64,000 bases of DNA from assembly GCF_036373705.1 (NCBI RefSeq), contig NC_089867.1:21883823-21947822 (forward strand). The letters are read 5' to 3'. A program made the translations under genes and the position numbers. Position 1 is the first letter of the stretch; every line of letters begins with the position of its first letter. Positions 20,638 through 31,515 of the stretch are shown one piece after another. The DNA is from Amia ocellicauda (taxonomy: Eukaryota > Chordata > Actinopteri > Amiiformes > Amiidae). Below the pieces are notes generated by a model. That model did no database searches, was not told the origin of the DNA, and worked only from the letters and a program-made list of their open reading frames with translations.

Positions 20638-23242
20638 TGTTGCAATTTTAAATCAAACCTCAATGACAGAACACCTGAATCACCAACTACAGCTTAGTAG
20701 CATTACCTGAGATTTCTGCTCAATCCTGAAACCTTTTATACAGGTGTGCATTTGAATTTCATATTTTCCATGTCTTTGCATAACCCAAAGTGGTGGAAGT
20801 GTTTGATTACATGATACAGATAGATAGATAAACATATGTATGCTGATGCTAACAAAAGATGTTTTCCAAACACTATTTGGACTATTTGAACATACATTGA
20901 TACCACCACTATGGGTGATCAATGGGTGATCAAGTGCACATCGGTACACAAAGCTGTTGAAAGGATCCAATCACTTTTATTAGCATTGTCATCTATAGTG
21001 CATGTGTAAATTCACATAACAATCCATTTTCTTTAGACACTGATCCTCCTAGAGATAAACAAAAAATTATCAACTTTTAAACATAGAGCTGGTCCAGGAA
21101 CAAAAACGTAAATTAAATTGAAAAGGAAGCAAACTTTCCCTGTTGGGCACATCATCATGAGCAACTATTTTTGATCTTGATGTTTACAACGTTTATTTGG
21201 TTTTATGCTCTTTGCACACTCATGCTTCCTTGCTGAAGGGGATTTGCATTAGCAAAGTATCACTCTTAGGATTTGCATGATGGAAAATGATGTCACTTGT
21301 AAGCCCCATCCTGTGTAACTACAGCAGTCTGATTTTCATATGGATTTCAATATCACAACTCTCTGGAGTATCATTATCTCTGTGGATAGAAAGGTGGGCA
21401 CATTTTCCAGTCCATATATTCAAACGTTCAAGATGCAGCTGCAGTCATGTGTTTTCCTACGTACAGTGTATGTTTTCATGTAATGCACAATCTTCCTTTA
21501 CTGTGTTGGCATTGAAGCACAGCTGAAAGAAAACGCTATTCCAGATCCTTGTAAGGGCTCTGACGGGACAGTTAGTGAGCAAAAAGTGTGGCACTCATGT
21601 TCTTCCATTTAAATACAAATTATGTATCTGATGAGGGTGGCTAGTTTTCTTTGGTGTTTTTATTGTATTCAAAATTAAAAATGCTAGAATGAATCAGTCA
21701 GTTTGACCAATCACACACAACACAAACACAACACCCAGCAAAGATTTGCAGGGATAGGACACCTTTATTGTTTGGTGACAACATAAAACTAATGACTCAA
21801 TAGTTTTTTTCCAAGGCTTCTTTGCTGCTTTTAAAGGAATATGTGTCATTATCCCAGAGGTGATCTGAGGAACTAGTGCACTCCAGAGCATGCTTCGAAT
21901 TTGGTTGTTTCTGAGAATTTTATTGCTTACAAATTGAGGCATTGTTTATCTAAGGGAATGTCAATGGGAGGCTGAGACCCCCAATGGAGGTGGACTGTGG
22001 CTTCAGGCTCAATAAAGCTCTTGTCTGGTACTGTAGATCCCTTTCATGTGCTTATCAGTGTTAGTGGGGGAGGTTTCTTTCCTTCTTCCCAGGATAGATC
22101 AGTGACAATCCATACACCTTGTTCCCTTTCATGTGCCTGCCACACTCCCCAGCTCCCAGTACAGTATCAGTATCTACCCAGGAGGGTGTGAGGGTCTGTG
22201 CAAGGTGGGAGGGGAGTCTGTCTGTGTCTCCTTCTGTAGCAGCCTAGTGTGGGAACCTAATCAAGGCCTGATTCAACACCTTTCCTACAGTTTGACATCT
22301 ATACAATGGGGGAGGGGGATCAAGATACGTATATATGAACTATGCTGAATTGCCAACGTGACTCTCAGAAATTGGCTCAATAGTTTCTAAATACACCTTT
22401 ATAAGATTCTGTCATTAAAAGGTTCTACTTGATCGCAAACCCTGGAAACCCACAGACACCGATGCACCTATTAACATGCATGACTTAACTCAAGCTTTTT
22501 TCTTTCTGTCTTTTCAATCATCCCCATTAGGCAGAGGCTAAAAGCGGTTTATTGTTCGACAGCGCTGGTTTTGCTGCCCGGGGTTTTTCAGTGCGTGCTT
22601 TTTGTTCTCTGCCAGTTGCCCTCGTTCAGTTCCCGGTTCTCCTGCCAGTTTGAGCCGAGTGAAGGGTACCTGTGCCTCGGCATAAGCTCCAAGAAAGCAC
22701 AAAGAAGACAGTGGAACATCTGCGAGAGCTTCTGGAGAACGAGGCTGTAAATCAGCCGGCCCTTTCAGCCGCAGAAGACGCGCAGCCCTGCCAACAGCGG
22801 GCACACATGCCCGAAGCCAAAGGGCACAGGCTGTTGGAGCTGCCAACAGAAGGCATGGCGCTGTTTTGCAGTCTGTCGTCATATGAGCCTTTTCTTCTTT
22901 TCATTTTCAATTTCATTGCTCTTTCTTTTTCCTTTTAAACAAAGACAAGCACACTTAAAACCCACAGCAATCACTAAGGGGTAATATCTGAACATGTTCT
23001 TTATTATATTTTTTCCAGAATAGAGATACAAACACTGTTCCAACAATATTATCACGATCTAAGCCCTATCTTCAAACCAAAGGCCACTAACTCAAACAGA
23101 AGACTCTGATGCACTACAACAGAATGGAGAAGAACACACGGCAGCTACCACAGCCACAATTACAAAGCACACAGATCGTTTTCAGTCTTTAATCGGTAAA
23201 ATGTACATTCACTCCAAAACAGGAGACTCTCTTTTCTTCCCC
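20638..23242. other. Intergenic between the two taste receptor genes
   Basis: Contains a lone TGTGGGAA (22248-22255), a hes-like open frame (22672-22800) and TTTATT at 23000-23005, which reads AATAAA on the minus strand 240 bases after the stop of gene B and is its likely polyadenylation signal. Nothing else recognised. Confidence 0.5.
22672..22800 (+). pseudogene. Possible fragment of a hes-type helix 1 and loop
   Basis: The plus strand reads KKTVEHLRELLENEAVNQP. The part TVEHLRELLENE aligns without gaps to SIEQLKKLLETE of hes5 copy 2 helix 1. No basic region, helix 2 or WRPW is evident, although the frame stays open to about 22935. A TGTGGGAA lies about 430 bases upstream. The match is short and amphipathic helices resemble one another, so chance is a real alternative. 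Confidence 0.25.
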
Positions 23243-26200
23243 TCAATTCTCACTCTTCTTCGTGGTGTACATCTGAATGCAGTTCTGGAAATGAGCCGCC
23301 GTGTTGAGCTGGGGTTTTAGCACAATGATATACACCTTGGGCAGGAAATAACCTCCCAGAATCCCCAGCACACTTGCCAGCACAGCTATGACATTGACAA
23401 TAATGCTGTACTTTCCCCTGCTGACAATATAGACAGTGGAGAAGGCCAGCCAGGAGATGAGATAGACCAGCAGACTGAAGGTGACACACTTGGCTTCGTT
23501 GTAGTTGGCGGGCAAGTCTTTCCCCAGGTAGCTGAAGGCAAAGCACAGGAAGCTGAGCATGGTGATGTAGCCGAGCTCCAGCATGGAGCCGATAGCTTGG
23601 GCCCCACTGCACTCCAGGAGGATGGCGTGAGGGTAGATATTATACACCTCAGTGGGGGATGGCTGCTCCTCGAGAACGTGCATCAGCGAGATGAAGAGCT
23701 CGGTGGCAGCCGAGACGATGATCACGATCGAGGGCCCGTTGTTCCTGGCCCACACCTCGTAGGCCCTGGGAAGCTTGGCGGACATCTTGAAGATGCACAC
23801 GATCTGGAGGGAGCGCACGGCCATGCAGGAGAGGCAGACAGTGAAGCTGAGGGTGAAGAGGGACTGCTTGAGGATGCAGGCCAGCAGGGTGGGAACGCCA
23901 AAGTGGCACAAGGTGCTGCAGGTGGCCACCGCCAGAGAGGCCAGCATCACCAGGCACGTCCGCCCGCCTGCGGACTTCACCACTGGCGTGCTCAGGTTCA
24001 CCAGGAACAGGGCCGCGGTGACCAGCGTCAGGAAGAGGGTGAGAGCAGAGGCCAGGAGCAGGACCACCGACACCCAGTCTGCCCAGGGGAGGTACACCAC
24101 GGTCCTGTTGGTACACCTTTCACTCCCTGACAGCGACCACTCATGAATCAGACACGGCTGGCAAAAGGTCAAACCTGTGAGACAGAAGAAGAATGAGAAA
24201 CAATGTTGGTCAGTTTACGTTGTCCTTAACTTTGCTGAAGACAAGTCATAAGGGAAATGTAGAAGTAAAGGCTTGTGCTTTGTGTGCAAAGTACGCCATC
24301 TTCTGGAGAAGGACTGTACTACTGCTGCCATTTCCATGTATGTCTTTTGTTTGCCCACTGAGCAGATATTGTAACTGGCATCGCCTACTCACCAGTCTTA
24401 TTGAGGAAAGTGTCAACTGGGCAGATCTGGCAGTCAAAGCAGCAAACATGAGACCCAGTCTGAAGTCTCCTGCTACCTTTGGGACAGTCTGGGGAACACA
24501 AGGACTGCGGGACCTGAAACACACAGGCTGAACTTCAGACACATGCAGTGGACCACGTCTTGACCTTCAAGTCCTGTTATATTAAAATGAGAACCTGGTA
24601 ACTTTAACAGCTGCCTTGCCCATTTCATCTTAATATGTTAACCACTACTACAGCTATCAGAGGACAGATGGATGGATGCTCAAGTCCAGACTCACTGTGC
24701 CCTTGCTGTCCGAGTTCCAGTTGATGAGGGAGGCGTTGATTTTCAGATCTGCTGGGTCAGGGCTGAATGTGCCGACCACCCTGAGGGACAACTGCCCCCC
24801 TGCCCAGTCCCAGGCCATGATATCATAACCCGTGGGGGGGTCTCCATTCTGATCGAAATACATGGATGTGCCACCCACTGAGAAGTTGACTTGTTTCAAG
24901 TTTTCCAAAAGCTGGAAGAAATGTTGCAAATATTAACAAATGAAAATAAAGTGTTTTTTAATCTAAATTGTAGTTTATGTTAGCATTTACTGAGGGAAGT
25001 TAGAGGTGCAAAGTACAGACAAAATATAGTAACACTGCTCTTCTAACTTCCACAAGCATAATTGGTGTGCAGACTCACATTAAATGGTTGGACATCCTCT
25101 TTGGCGCATTTCCCCGAGTTGCAGCCCAGGGAAGAGCGCAGTGCATGTGCCAGAGCATACACAGCTTTGTAAACGTTGTAGGAGGACTGGATATCATACA
25201 GTTCTAACGGTATGTCTCTGGTGGTCAATGTCTGGATGTGATCACAGCCTTGCAGGCACCTTAACCCGTGGCCGGCCACTTCACCCGTGTCATTAGATGA
25301 GTTGCCAGTCGCATATGCTGCCGCTTCCATAGCGAGAACTCCAAACTCTTGGAAGCCGAGCATCTTGGCGGTTTTGACCCCGATGCCGAGGACACTCCCG
25401 ATGGTTTGGATGCCAGGCAGTCCAGACACCATGGTGGACACTGACCAGTCTTCCGAACCAATCCACACTTTCCCCGTGACGTTCTGCTCCACCACCAGTT
25501 GGAAGAAGCCGGTGGCAATTCGTTTGCTGGAGAAGACCACTATGGTGTTGACATGGGTCTGCATGATTTTTTTGATCATCGTGATCATCTGCTCTCGGGT
25601 GGAGTCGGTGTATTTGGGAATAATGCCCTGGTAGGCAATGCAGATGTTGTTATCTGAAGCTACTGTGGACAGACTCTGCAAGCCATCCTGCCCGTAGTCG
25701 TTGTCGCTGCCCAGCAGAGCAATCCACGTCCAGTTGAACCTGCGCAGCAGCTGCACAATGGCCCTCACCTGGTTATTGTCGCTGGGAATCGTGCGGAAGA
25801 ATGCGGGGTACAGCAGTTTGTTACTCAGCATTTGGTTTGAGGCCTCATAGCTGATCTGTAACATTAATATAGAGTCAATTATCTGTTGTTGACCTGTTTA
25901 TGTGTGTGTAGTAATACAACCGAAGCTGTTTGAAATAAGTTCTTATGTTTGTTAGCTTTAAGAACGTGTTTACAGTGGAATAGTAGTAGTAGTTGCAGTA
26001 TTAGTAGGTGCATTGATTAAAATAAAAAATACAAATCTTTGGTCCAATACTAATAATGACCACAGGATGCCGCCCCAACCTCACAAGTACAATACGGTGA
26101 TGTTAATCTTTCCCAGCCTATAAAAGGAGAGCTTCTTTCCAGGATTGCCCAGTCATTGTTTGAATAAACATACTTTGCATACCTGAAATGATACCAGAGT

Positions 26201-28633
26201 CCTATTAGTCTTTATTAGTAAAAATAAAGCCTAGACATCTAATCAAACATAGTAGGTACTTTAAAATCATATACTTAGATTTCAGAAAGCTTTTGATAAG
26301 GTTCCACACCTCTGATCCTCAAATTGGAAGCTGTAGGCATTCAGGGTAATGTAAGTAGATGGATTATGAACTGGTTGATGTATAGAAAGCAGAGGGTGTC
26401 GATTAGAGGAGTTGCTTCTAACTGGAGTGAGGTTGTTAGTGGAGTTCCACAGGGATCAGTACTAGGGCCTTTGCTTTTTCTAATCTATATTAATGATCTG
26501 CACTGCAAAAAATACGTCTTATTAAGTATATTTATCTTGCTTCCATGCTAAAAAATCAAACCATCCTTAAAATAAGATACATTTCCTTAACAAGCAAGAT
26601 AATAACACTTGTTTCTAAGAAAATATGCCTTGAATATGTTGTATTTTGTCTTGTTCCATTGGCAGATTGTTTTCACTTATACAAGACACATAAACAAGAT
26701 AAATATACTTGATAAGACTTGTATTTTTTGCAGTGTGGACTCTTGGGATAGTTAGCAAACTAGTTAAAATGGCTCAGCAGATGTTCAGGTTACTCAGGTT
26801 ATTCAAAGGGACTTAGATAATATTAAATTGTGGGCCGACACCTGGCATTTGAAATTCAATGTTCAAGGTAATACACACAGGTAACAAAAATGTCCACTAT
26901 AATTACACTATGGGAGGAATAGAACTAGATGAAGTAACGCATGAGAGAGACCTAGGAGTCTATGTGGACTCCTCACTTTCTCCATCCAAACAGTGTGGGG
27001 AAGCAATAAAAAAGGCAAACAGAATGCTAGGGTATATTGTCAAAAGTGTAGAATTGAGAACAAGGGCAGTGATGTTCAGACTGTGCAATGCACTAGTTAG
27101 AGCTCATCTGGATACTGTGGACAGTTCTGGGCTCCACACTTCAAGAAAGATATCGCTGCTCTAGAGGCAGTTCAGAGGAGAGCAACCAGACTTATTCCAG
27201 GTCTGAAGGGAATGTCCTACTGAGAGACTGAGGAACTGAACCTTTTCACCCTGGAACAGAGGAGACTACGTGGGGACTTGATCCAAGTCTTCAACATCAT
27301 GAAAGACATCAACCACATCAAACCAGAGGAGCTTTTCCAGATCAGCAGGGACACACGCACCCGGGGACACAAATGGAAATTGGGCTTCAAGGCATTCAAG
27401 ACAGAAAACAGGAGACACTTCTTCACACAGAGAGGCGTCACTATCAGAACAAACTCCCCAGCGATGTGGCTGAAGAGACAATTTGGGAACATTCAAAAAC
27501 AGACTGGATAGGATCCTTGATCACTCAGTTATTAATGGATACCAAACGAGCACGATGGGTCAAATGGCCTCCTCTCGATTGGACACTTTCTCATGTTCTT
27601 AAGAGTTTAGCTCACATTAAATAGATAAAGAATTTCTCACCTGTGGCATCAGGTAATATCCCAGTGTGGTGGCAGAGGTGAAGGCATAGCTGCTGCTGTC
27701 GGGCCCGATGATGGCTATAGCTCTGGACTCAAGGGTACCGTTGAGCTTTTTCACATTGTAGTAATTGGACTGTTGGACCAGGAGGTCAATGGTGGCCAGT
27801 ATGCTAGCAGGCTCGGTGCAAGTGTCATAGATTTGGTAGCCAAGGGAAACTCCTGGAAGCAGGCCGTCCCTACTGCTGCCATTGTTGATTTCTTCGATGG
27901 TGAATCTCATCGCCTGCATCAGCTGGTAGCCATGCTTATTGAATGTGCCCCTGGGGACGAAAATAATTAGAGCCAGTACAGTCACCATAGTAAGGATGCA
28001 GCTGAATAGCAAAGAAAAGGGACTGGACAAAGCTAATTAGTGGTGAAAGTGTACAGGAAGCAATGAGAACCAGGCTTGTGGAACATAAAATAAAATAAAT
28101 CATTCAAATAGCTAATAAGCATGTATTTTCCCACCCTGTGAGACCGAAGAAGTGTTTCTGTATTGAAGACCCGCTATGTTTGATTAGATGTCTAGGCTTT
28201 ATTTTTACTAATAAAGACTAATGGGACTCTCCAGTCTATGTTGGATAAACACTCTGGTGTCAGCTCAGGTATGCAAAGTACGTCTATTCAAACGATGGCT
28301 GGGCAATCTGCAGCGCCTATGTAGATACTGATTTAAACAATACAAATAAAAACACTTGCCCCAAGATAGGCAAATCATTTCTTGGAACTAAGCCTAAAAC
28401 CATCATCATAATAAACAAAAACAGATTAAAAATTGCATTTACCTTCGGCAGTCGTCCATTTCCGGCACAGGTTTTGTGGACCTGTCCGCGTTGTGCAGAG
28501 GAAACAGACCCGCTATCACATAATCCCCCTCCAGCCAGAACTGAGAAAGAAGATTGGGCCTCTCTGCACCCCCCTGATCCCAGCATGCCCAAAACAGAAG
28601 CCATGCAATGAGGCAAGGGTGGCAGAGTCCCAT
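23243..28633 (-). CDS. Taste receptor type 1 (T1R) family GPCR, gene B (6 exons)
   Basis: Complete gene on the minus strand. Exons: 28633-28443, 27950-27641, 25855-25079, 24911-24696, 24513-24393, 24174-23243. All have GT/AG borders and compatible phases; 2547 bases, 848 aa. Exon 1 holds a signal peptide ([18 protein letters not shown]) and [12 protein letters not shown]. Exons 2-4 form the Venus-flytrap domain ([20 protein letters not shown] opens exon 3; [14 protein letters not shown] follows). Exon 5 is the cysteine-rich linker (CSPDCPKG, then CCFDCQICP). Exon 6 has seven membrane segments and ends [14 protein letters not shown]. Its place directly before aldh4a1, on the same strand, is that of human TAS1R2, so it is the positional counterpart of TAS1R2; sequence subtype (T1R1, 2, 3 or the extra T1Rs of non-teleost fish) needs a tree. 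Intron 2 is enlarged by a LINE and a MITE. No frame damage seen. Confidence 0.9.
26101..26252 (+). mobile_element. LTR-like fragment, copy 1, in intron 2 of taste receptor B
   Basis: Contains a TATAAAAGG (26119-26127), a TGAATAAAC polyadenylation-type motif (from 26161) and a block ending AATCAAACATAG. The part from about 26143 to 26252 recurs in reverse orientation at 28174-28308. TATA followed within 60 bases by AATAAA is the pattern of an LTR; no retroviral coding sequence is present, so the class is inferred. Confidence 0.45.
26270..27605 (+). mobile_element. CR1/L2-like LINE, 5'-truncated relic, copy 1
   Basis: Reverse transcriptase C-terminal part: [11 protein letters not shown]-like start, [20 protein letters not shown] (to 26500), then after an inserted MITE the region with [16 protein letters not shown] and, at 27278-27511, the segment [20 protein letters not shown]. 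It ends with the typical tail GGCCTCCTCTCGATTGGACA. Frames are broken by shifts, so it is dead. A sister copy lies at 41430-42735 on the other strand. It sits in the sense opposite to taste receptor B. Confidence 0.85.
26501..26735. mobile_element. MITE with ~40-base terminal inverted repeats, inserted in LINE copy 1
   Basis: The ends are CACTGCAAAAAATAC and GTATTTTTTGCAGTG, and the inverted similarity extends inward about 40 bases (GTCTTAT, AAGTATATTTATCTTG). The LINE copy at 42.3 kb shows the empty site (AATGATCTGGACT), so the insertion is exact with a TG duplication at most. Non-autonomous DNA transposon; superfamily not assigned. Confidence 0.85.
28174..28308 (-). mobile_element. LTR-like fragment, copy 2, in intron 1 of taste receptor B
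   Basis: The reverse complement matches 26143-26252 closely, with an extra block of about 23 bases (TTTATCCAACATAGACTGG region). Together the two copies form an inverted repeat about 2 kb apart around exon 2. Confidence 0.5.
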
Positions 28634-31515
28634 AGCTGGCGTGAAGATGGATGCCCCGCGGGTTCTGGGTTCGTCTGCAGCTCCGCCGGAATGCCGTCTC
28701 GTCTGTTCTGATGAGCGCTAATTTCAGGGCAATGTTTCCTTTTCTCTTCCAATATTTGCATACTTTCAAATGTTTTCTTCTTAGAGCAGGTGTGACAGAC
28801 ACTAAGTAAACAAACCTGACCATCAAGTCAGCTGCTAATGGAAATTTCTCAGTAACTACACCAGCAATACTTTTATTTATATATTTGTTTCTTTTTTCTT
28901 TCTTTCTATATTAACCATGACTTATGAGCCGAATAATCATCACACGGTGGACTGTAGGGGTAACGAGACAGAGAGGAGAAGTGGAAGTGGCATTCTGAAG
29001 GTTTTCTATCTCAGTTAAATCAAGAACCTTTTGACTGTAGAGGGCTGATAATGAAAATTCGCCTTTTAGGTGGGACCCCTACTTTCATGAATGGGACCAT
29101 TGGGTTTTTGAAGACCACTATGAAGACAGGACCTTAACTTCTCATCCAAATACAACCTTCTAAAGGACAACATCTCCCATCTCCATACTGGAGTGTTGAC
29201 TTGTAATTAGGTGTCTCTAGAAAGAAAGTCTATCTGCAGGAACACAACCGTCTGTTGCACAACTCAACTAATTTCCCTCATGACGAGCTCATTCCTAAAC
29301 CCCCGTCTGTGATCTGGACTGATCTCCAGGGAAATTGCTGTGTTTCCATTGTGCCTACACCCCAGCGCAATCCCACAGGTGCAGCACTAACCACAGTTTG
29401 CATGGCATCGTAGGACTGGGTCTTAGCACAACATTCGGCAAAACATGGTGAACATTGCAGTGCTGTTGGGGCAACATCAGCAGTCTTTCTTTGGATGTCT
29501 GTGCTTAACTGGAAAGATTTTACACTAAATCAAATATGTCACAATATGTCTGAATGTGGGGAGCGTTTGTTTATTACCGTGGTTCTAAACTGCAGAAAGT
29601 GCATCAGTGTGCACATATGAAATAAATAAAAAAATGAGAAATTAATTTAGAATATGGGACTCACGTAAAGTTCAGCACTTTCTATCAGGGTTCTTCTGTA
29701 ACAGAACAGGAAAATATAAAACTACGGGAGATTTCCAGTTATACAATATTGTGAAAAAGTATTTGCCCTCTGTCTGATTTTCTGATCTTCAACCAAAACC
29801 TAATATTAGCTAAAAGAAGAGTGAAAAAATAACAATTTTGTAATACTCATTTAATTTACTTATTAAAGAAAGTTACGCAACACCCACTGCTCACCTGTTA
29901 AAAAGTAATTACCCCGTTACACTCAATAACTGCTCAGGCCACCTTTAGCAGGAATAACTGCAGACAAACGCATCCTGTAGTTATAGATTAGTGTCTCACA
30001 GCGCAGGGCACAGGGACTCTGCCCCACTAATCCATGCAGAACCGCTTCAACTCACTGACAGTTGTGGGTTTTCGAGCATGAACATTTCAGGTCCTGCCAC
30101 AACGTCTCAATTGAGTTTACGGCTGGACTTTGACTAGGCCTTGCCAAAACCTGAAATGTCTTATTCTTCAGCCACTCTGCTGTAGACATGCTTGTGTTTG
30201 GGATCGTTGCCTCGCTGCATGACCCGGCTGCTCTTCAGTTTCAGCTCACGGATGGGTGGCCTGATGTTCTCCTGCAAACTTCTCTGGTATAAAGAAGAAT
30301 TCATGGTTCCTTCAATGACCAGTTGTGAACAGTTTGGGATTGCAGCCATAACACAGACTTACTGCAGTATATAATACTCACCCAGGACACAGGGACTCGG
30401 CCACAGTAAACCAGTGTGAAGCACTGAAACATACTAGGTTTGTGTCTGATTTGACTCAAGTGCAGGTGTTTTTGGAAATCCGTCAGCGGTTATGCTTGAC
30501 CATTAATGAAGGGCAAACAGATTCGGGTCCACTGTAACTTCACTACACGCAATGCACATTAGACGGAGACAAAATGTGTGAACTGACACAGGCGTGAAAG
30601 ATGATTAAGTTACTGGGTGAATCGCTTTTAGTTGCAAATGAGTTGAATTTGTAAATCATGCAGGGATGAAAGCAGAACGATCCTGACTGTCTGTTCTCAG
30701 TCGTCATCGATGTCACACCATTATTTTAATGTCTGGGGTGGTTCTAGCTGAACTTATATACACACTGTGCATATTTAAAGTTGCATTTTTCGTGCTAATA
30801 TCACCACTGGAAATAAATGTTTGAAGATAAATTAAATAGGCTGTTTAACCAGAAATCATTGCAGTTCGAAGCAGGTGAACTCTTTCAGAACCTGGATGAG
30901 ATATGAAAACCAGAGAAACGCAAAACCACACAGACCAGTGTTCAGTGCACCACCATTGAGACATTTATCTTCCATACATTCATACAGCAGCTCAGGTCAG
31001 TAGCACAGGATTTCTGCCGGATGTTCTCACTGTATAACACTGATAACTCCGACAGAGACAGATGTAGTCACGATACATTAGCCATGTCAGTCTGTTTCTC
31101 TCTCTCACCCGGAACTACACACATCAACGTAAACAAAAATAGCAGATTCTTTAGTTTAGTTAAAATCTATTAAAATATAGAGTGCAATTACACTGTATGT
31201 CATAACTCTTGCCTATGCTGCACTGTCTGCACCTTTGCCAACCCACAGGAGGGCACACAGAAGGGGGTGAGTCTTAACCTTCACCGCTCTGGCGCAACAA
31301 GCCTAGCTCAGCGATTTCTAAGCCATGTCCCGTGCCAGGGCTGAGGCAACGCTTTGAAATGTTAGCAACACTCCTTCATCCAAAAAAAAAGAACATTCTG
31401 TATTCTCTGTGTTTCACAAGATCAGTAGTAAATTACTAGAGTCCAGTCAGCTTCTCGGGGGTAGGGGTCAAGTGGGTTCTGGCAGAGCTTCGGAAGAGTG
31501 AAGTGGGGGTCAACC
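28634..31515. other. Intergenic between taste receptor B and aldh4a1
   Basis: No gene recognised. The middle is a decayed DNA-transposon repeat (29741-30345). The right end, next to the aldh4a1 stop codon, would be its 3' UTR. Confidence 0.5.
29741..30345. mobile_element. Decayed fish-type DNA transposon repeat
   Basis: Starts near TTGTGAAAAAGTATTTGCC and runs through GTGGGTTTTCGAGCATGAAC, GACTTTGACTAGGCC, TGCATGACCCGGCTG and ATTCATGGTTCCTTCAATG. I recognise these as parts of a repeat that is very common in fish genomes. One frame (30161-30349, minus) is open but has no complete transposase motif. Superfamily left open. Confidence 0.6.

Noticed and set aside
23597-24146. Plus-strand open frames opposite taste receptor B exon 6
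   Set aside because: Antisense shadows of the membrane-domain exon, with low-complexity histidine/arginine-rich translations.
30161-30349. Open frame with NDPKHKH as an intact Tc1 transposase
   Set aside because: Only the NDPKH-like piece resembles Tc1; the rest does not, and the surrounding DNA belongs to a decayed common fish repeat.
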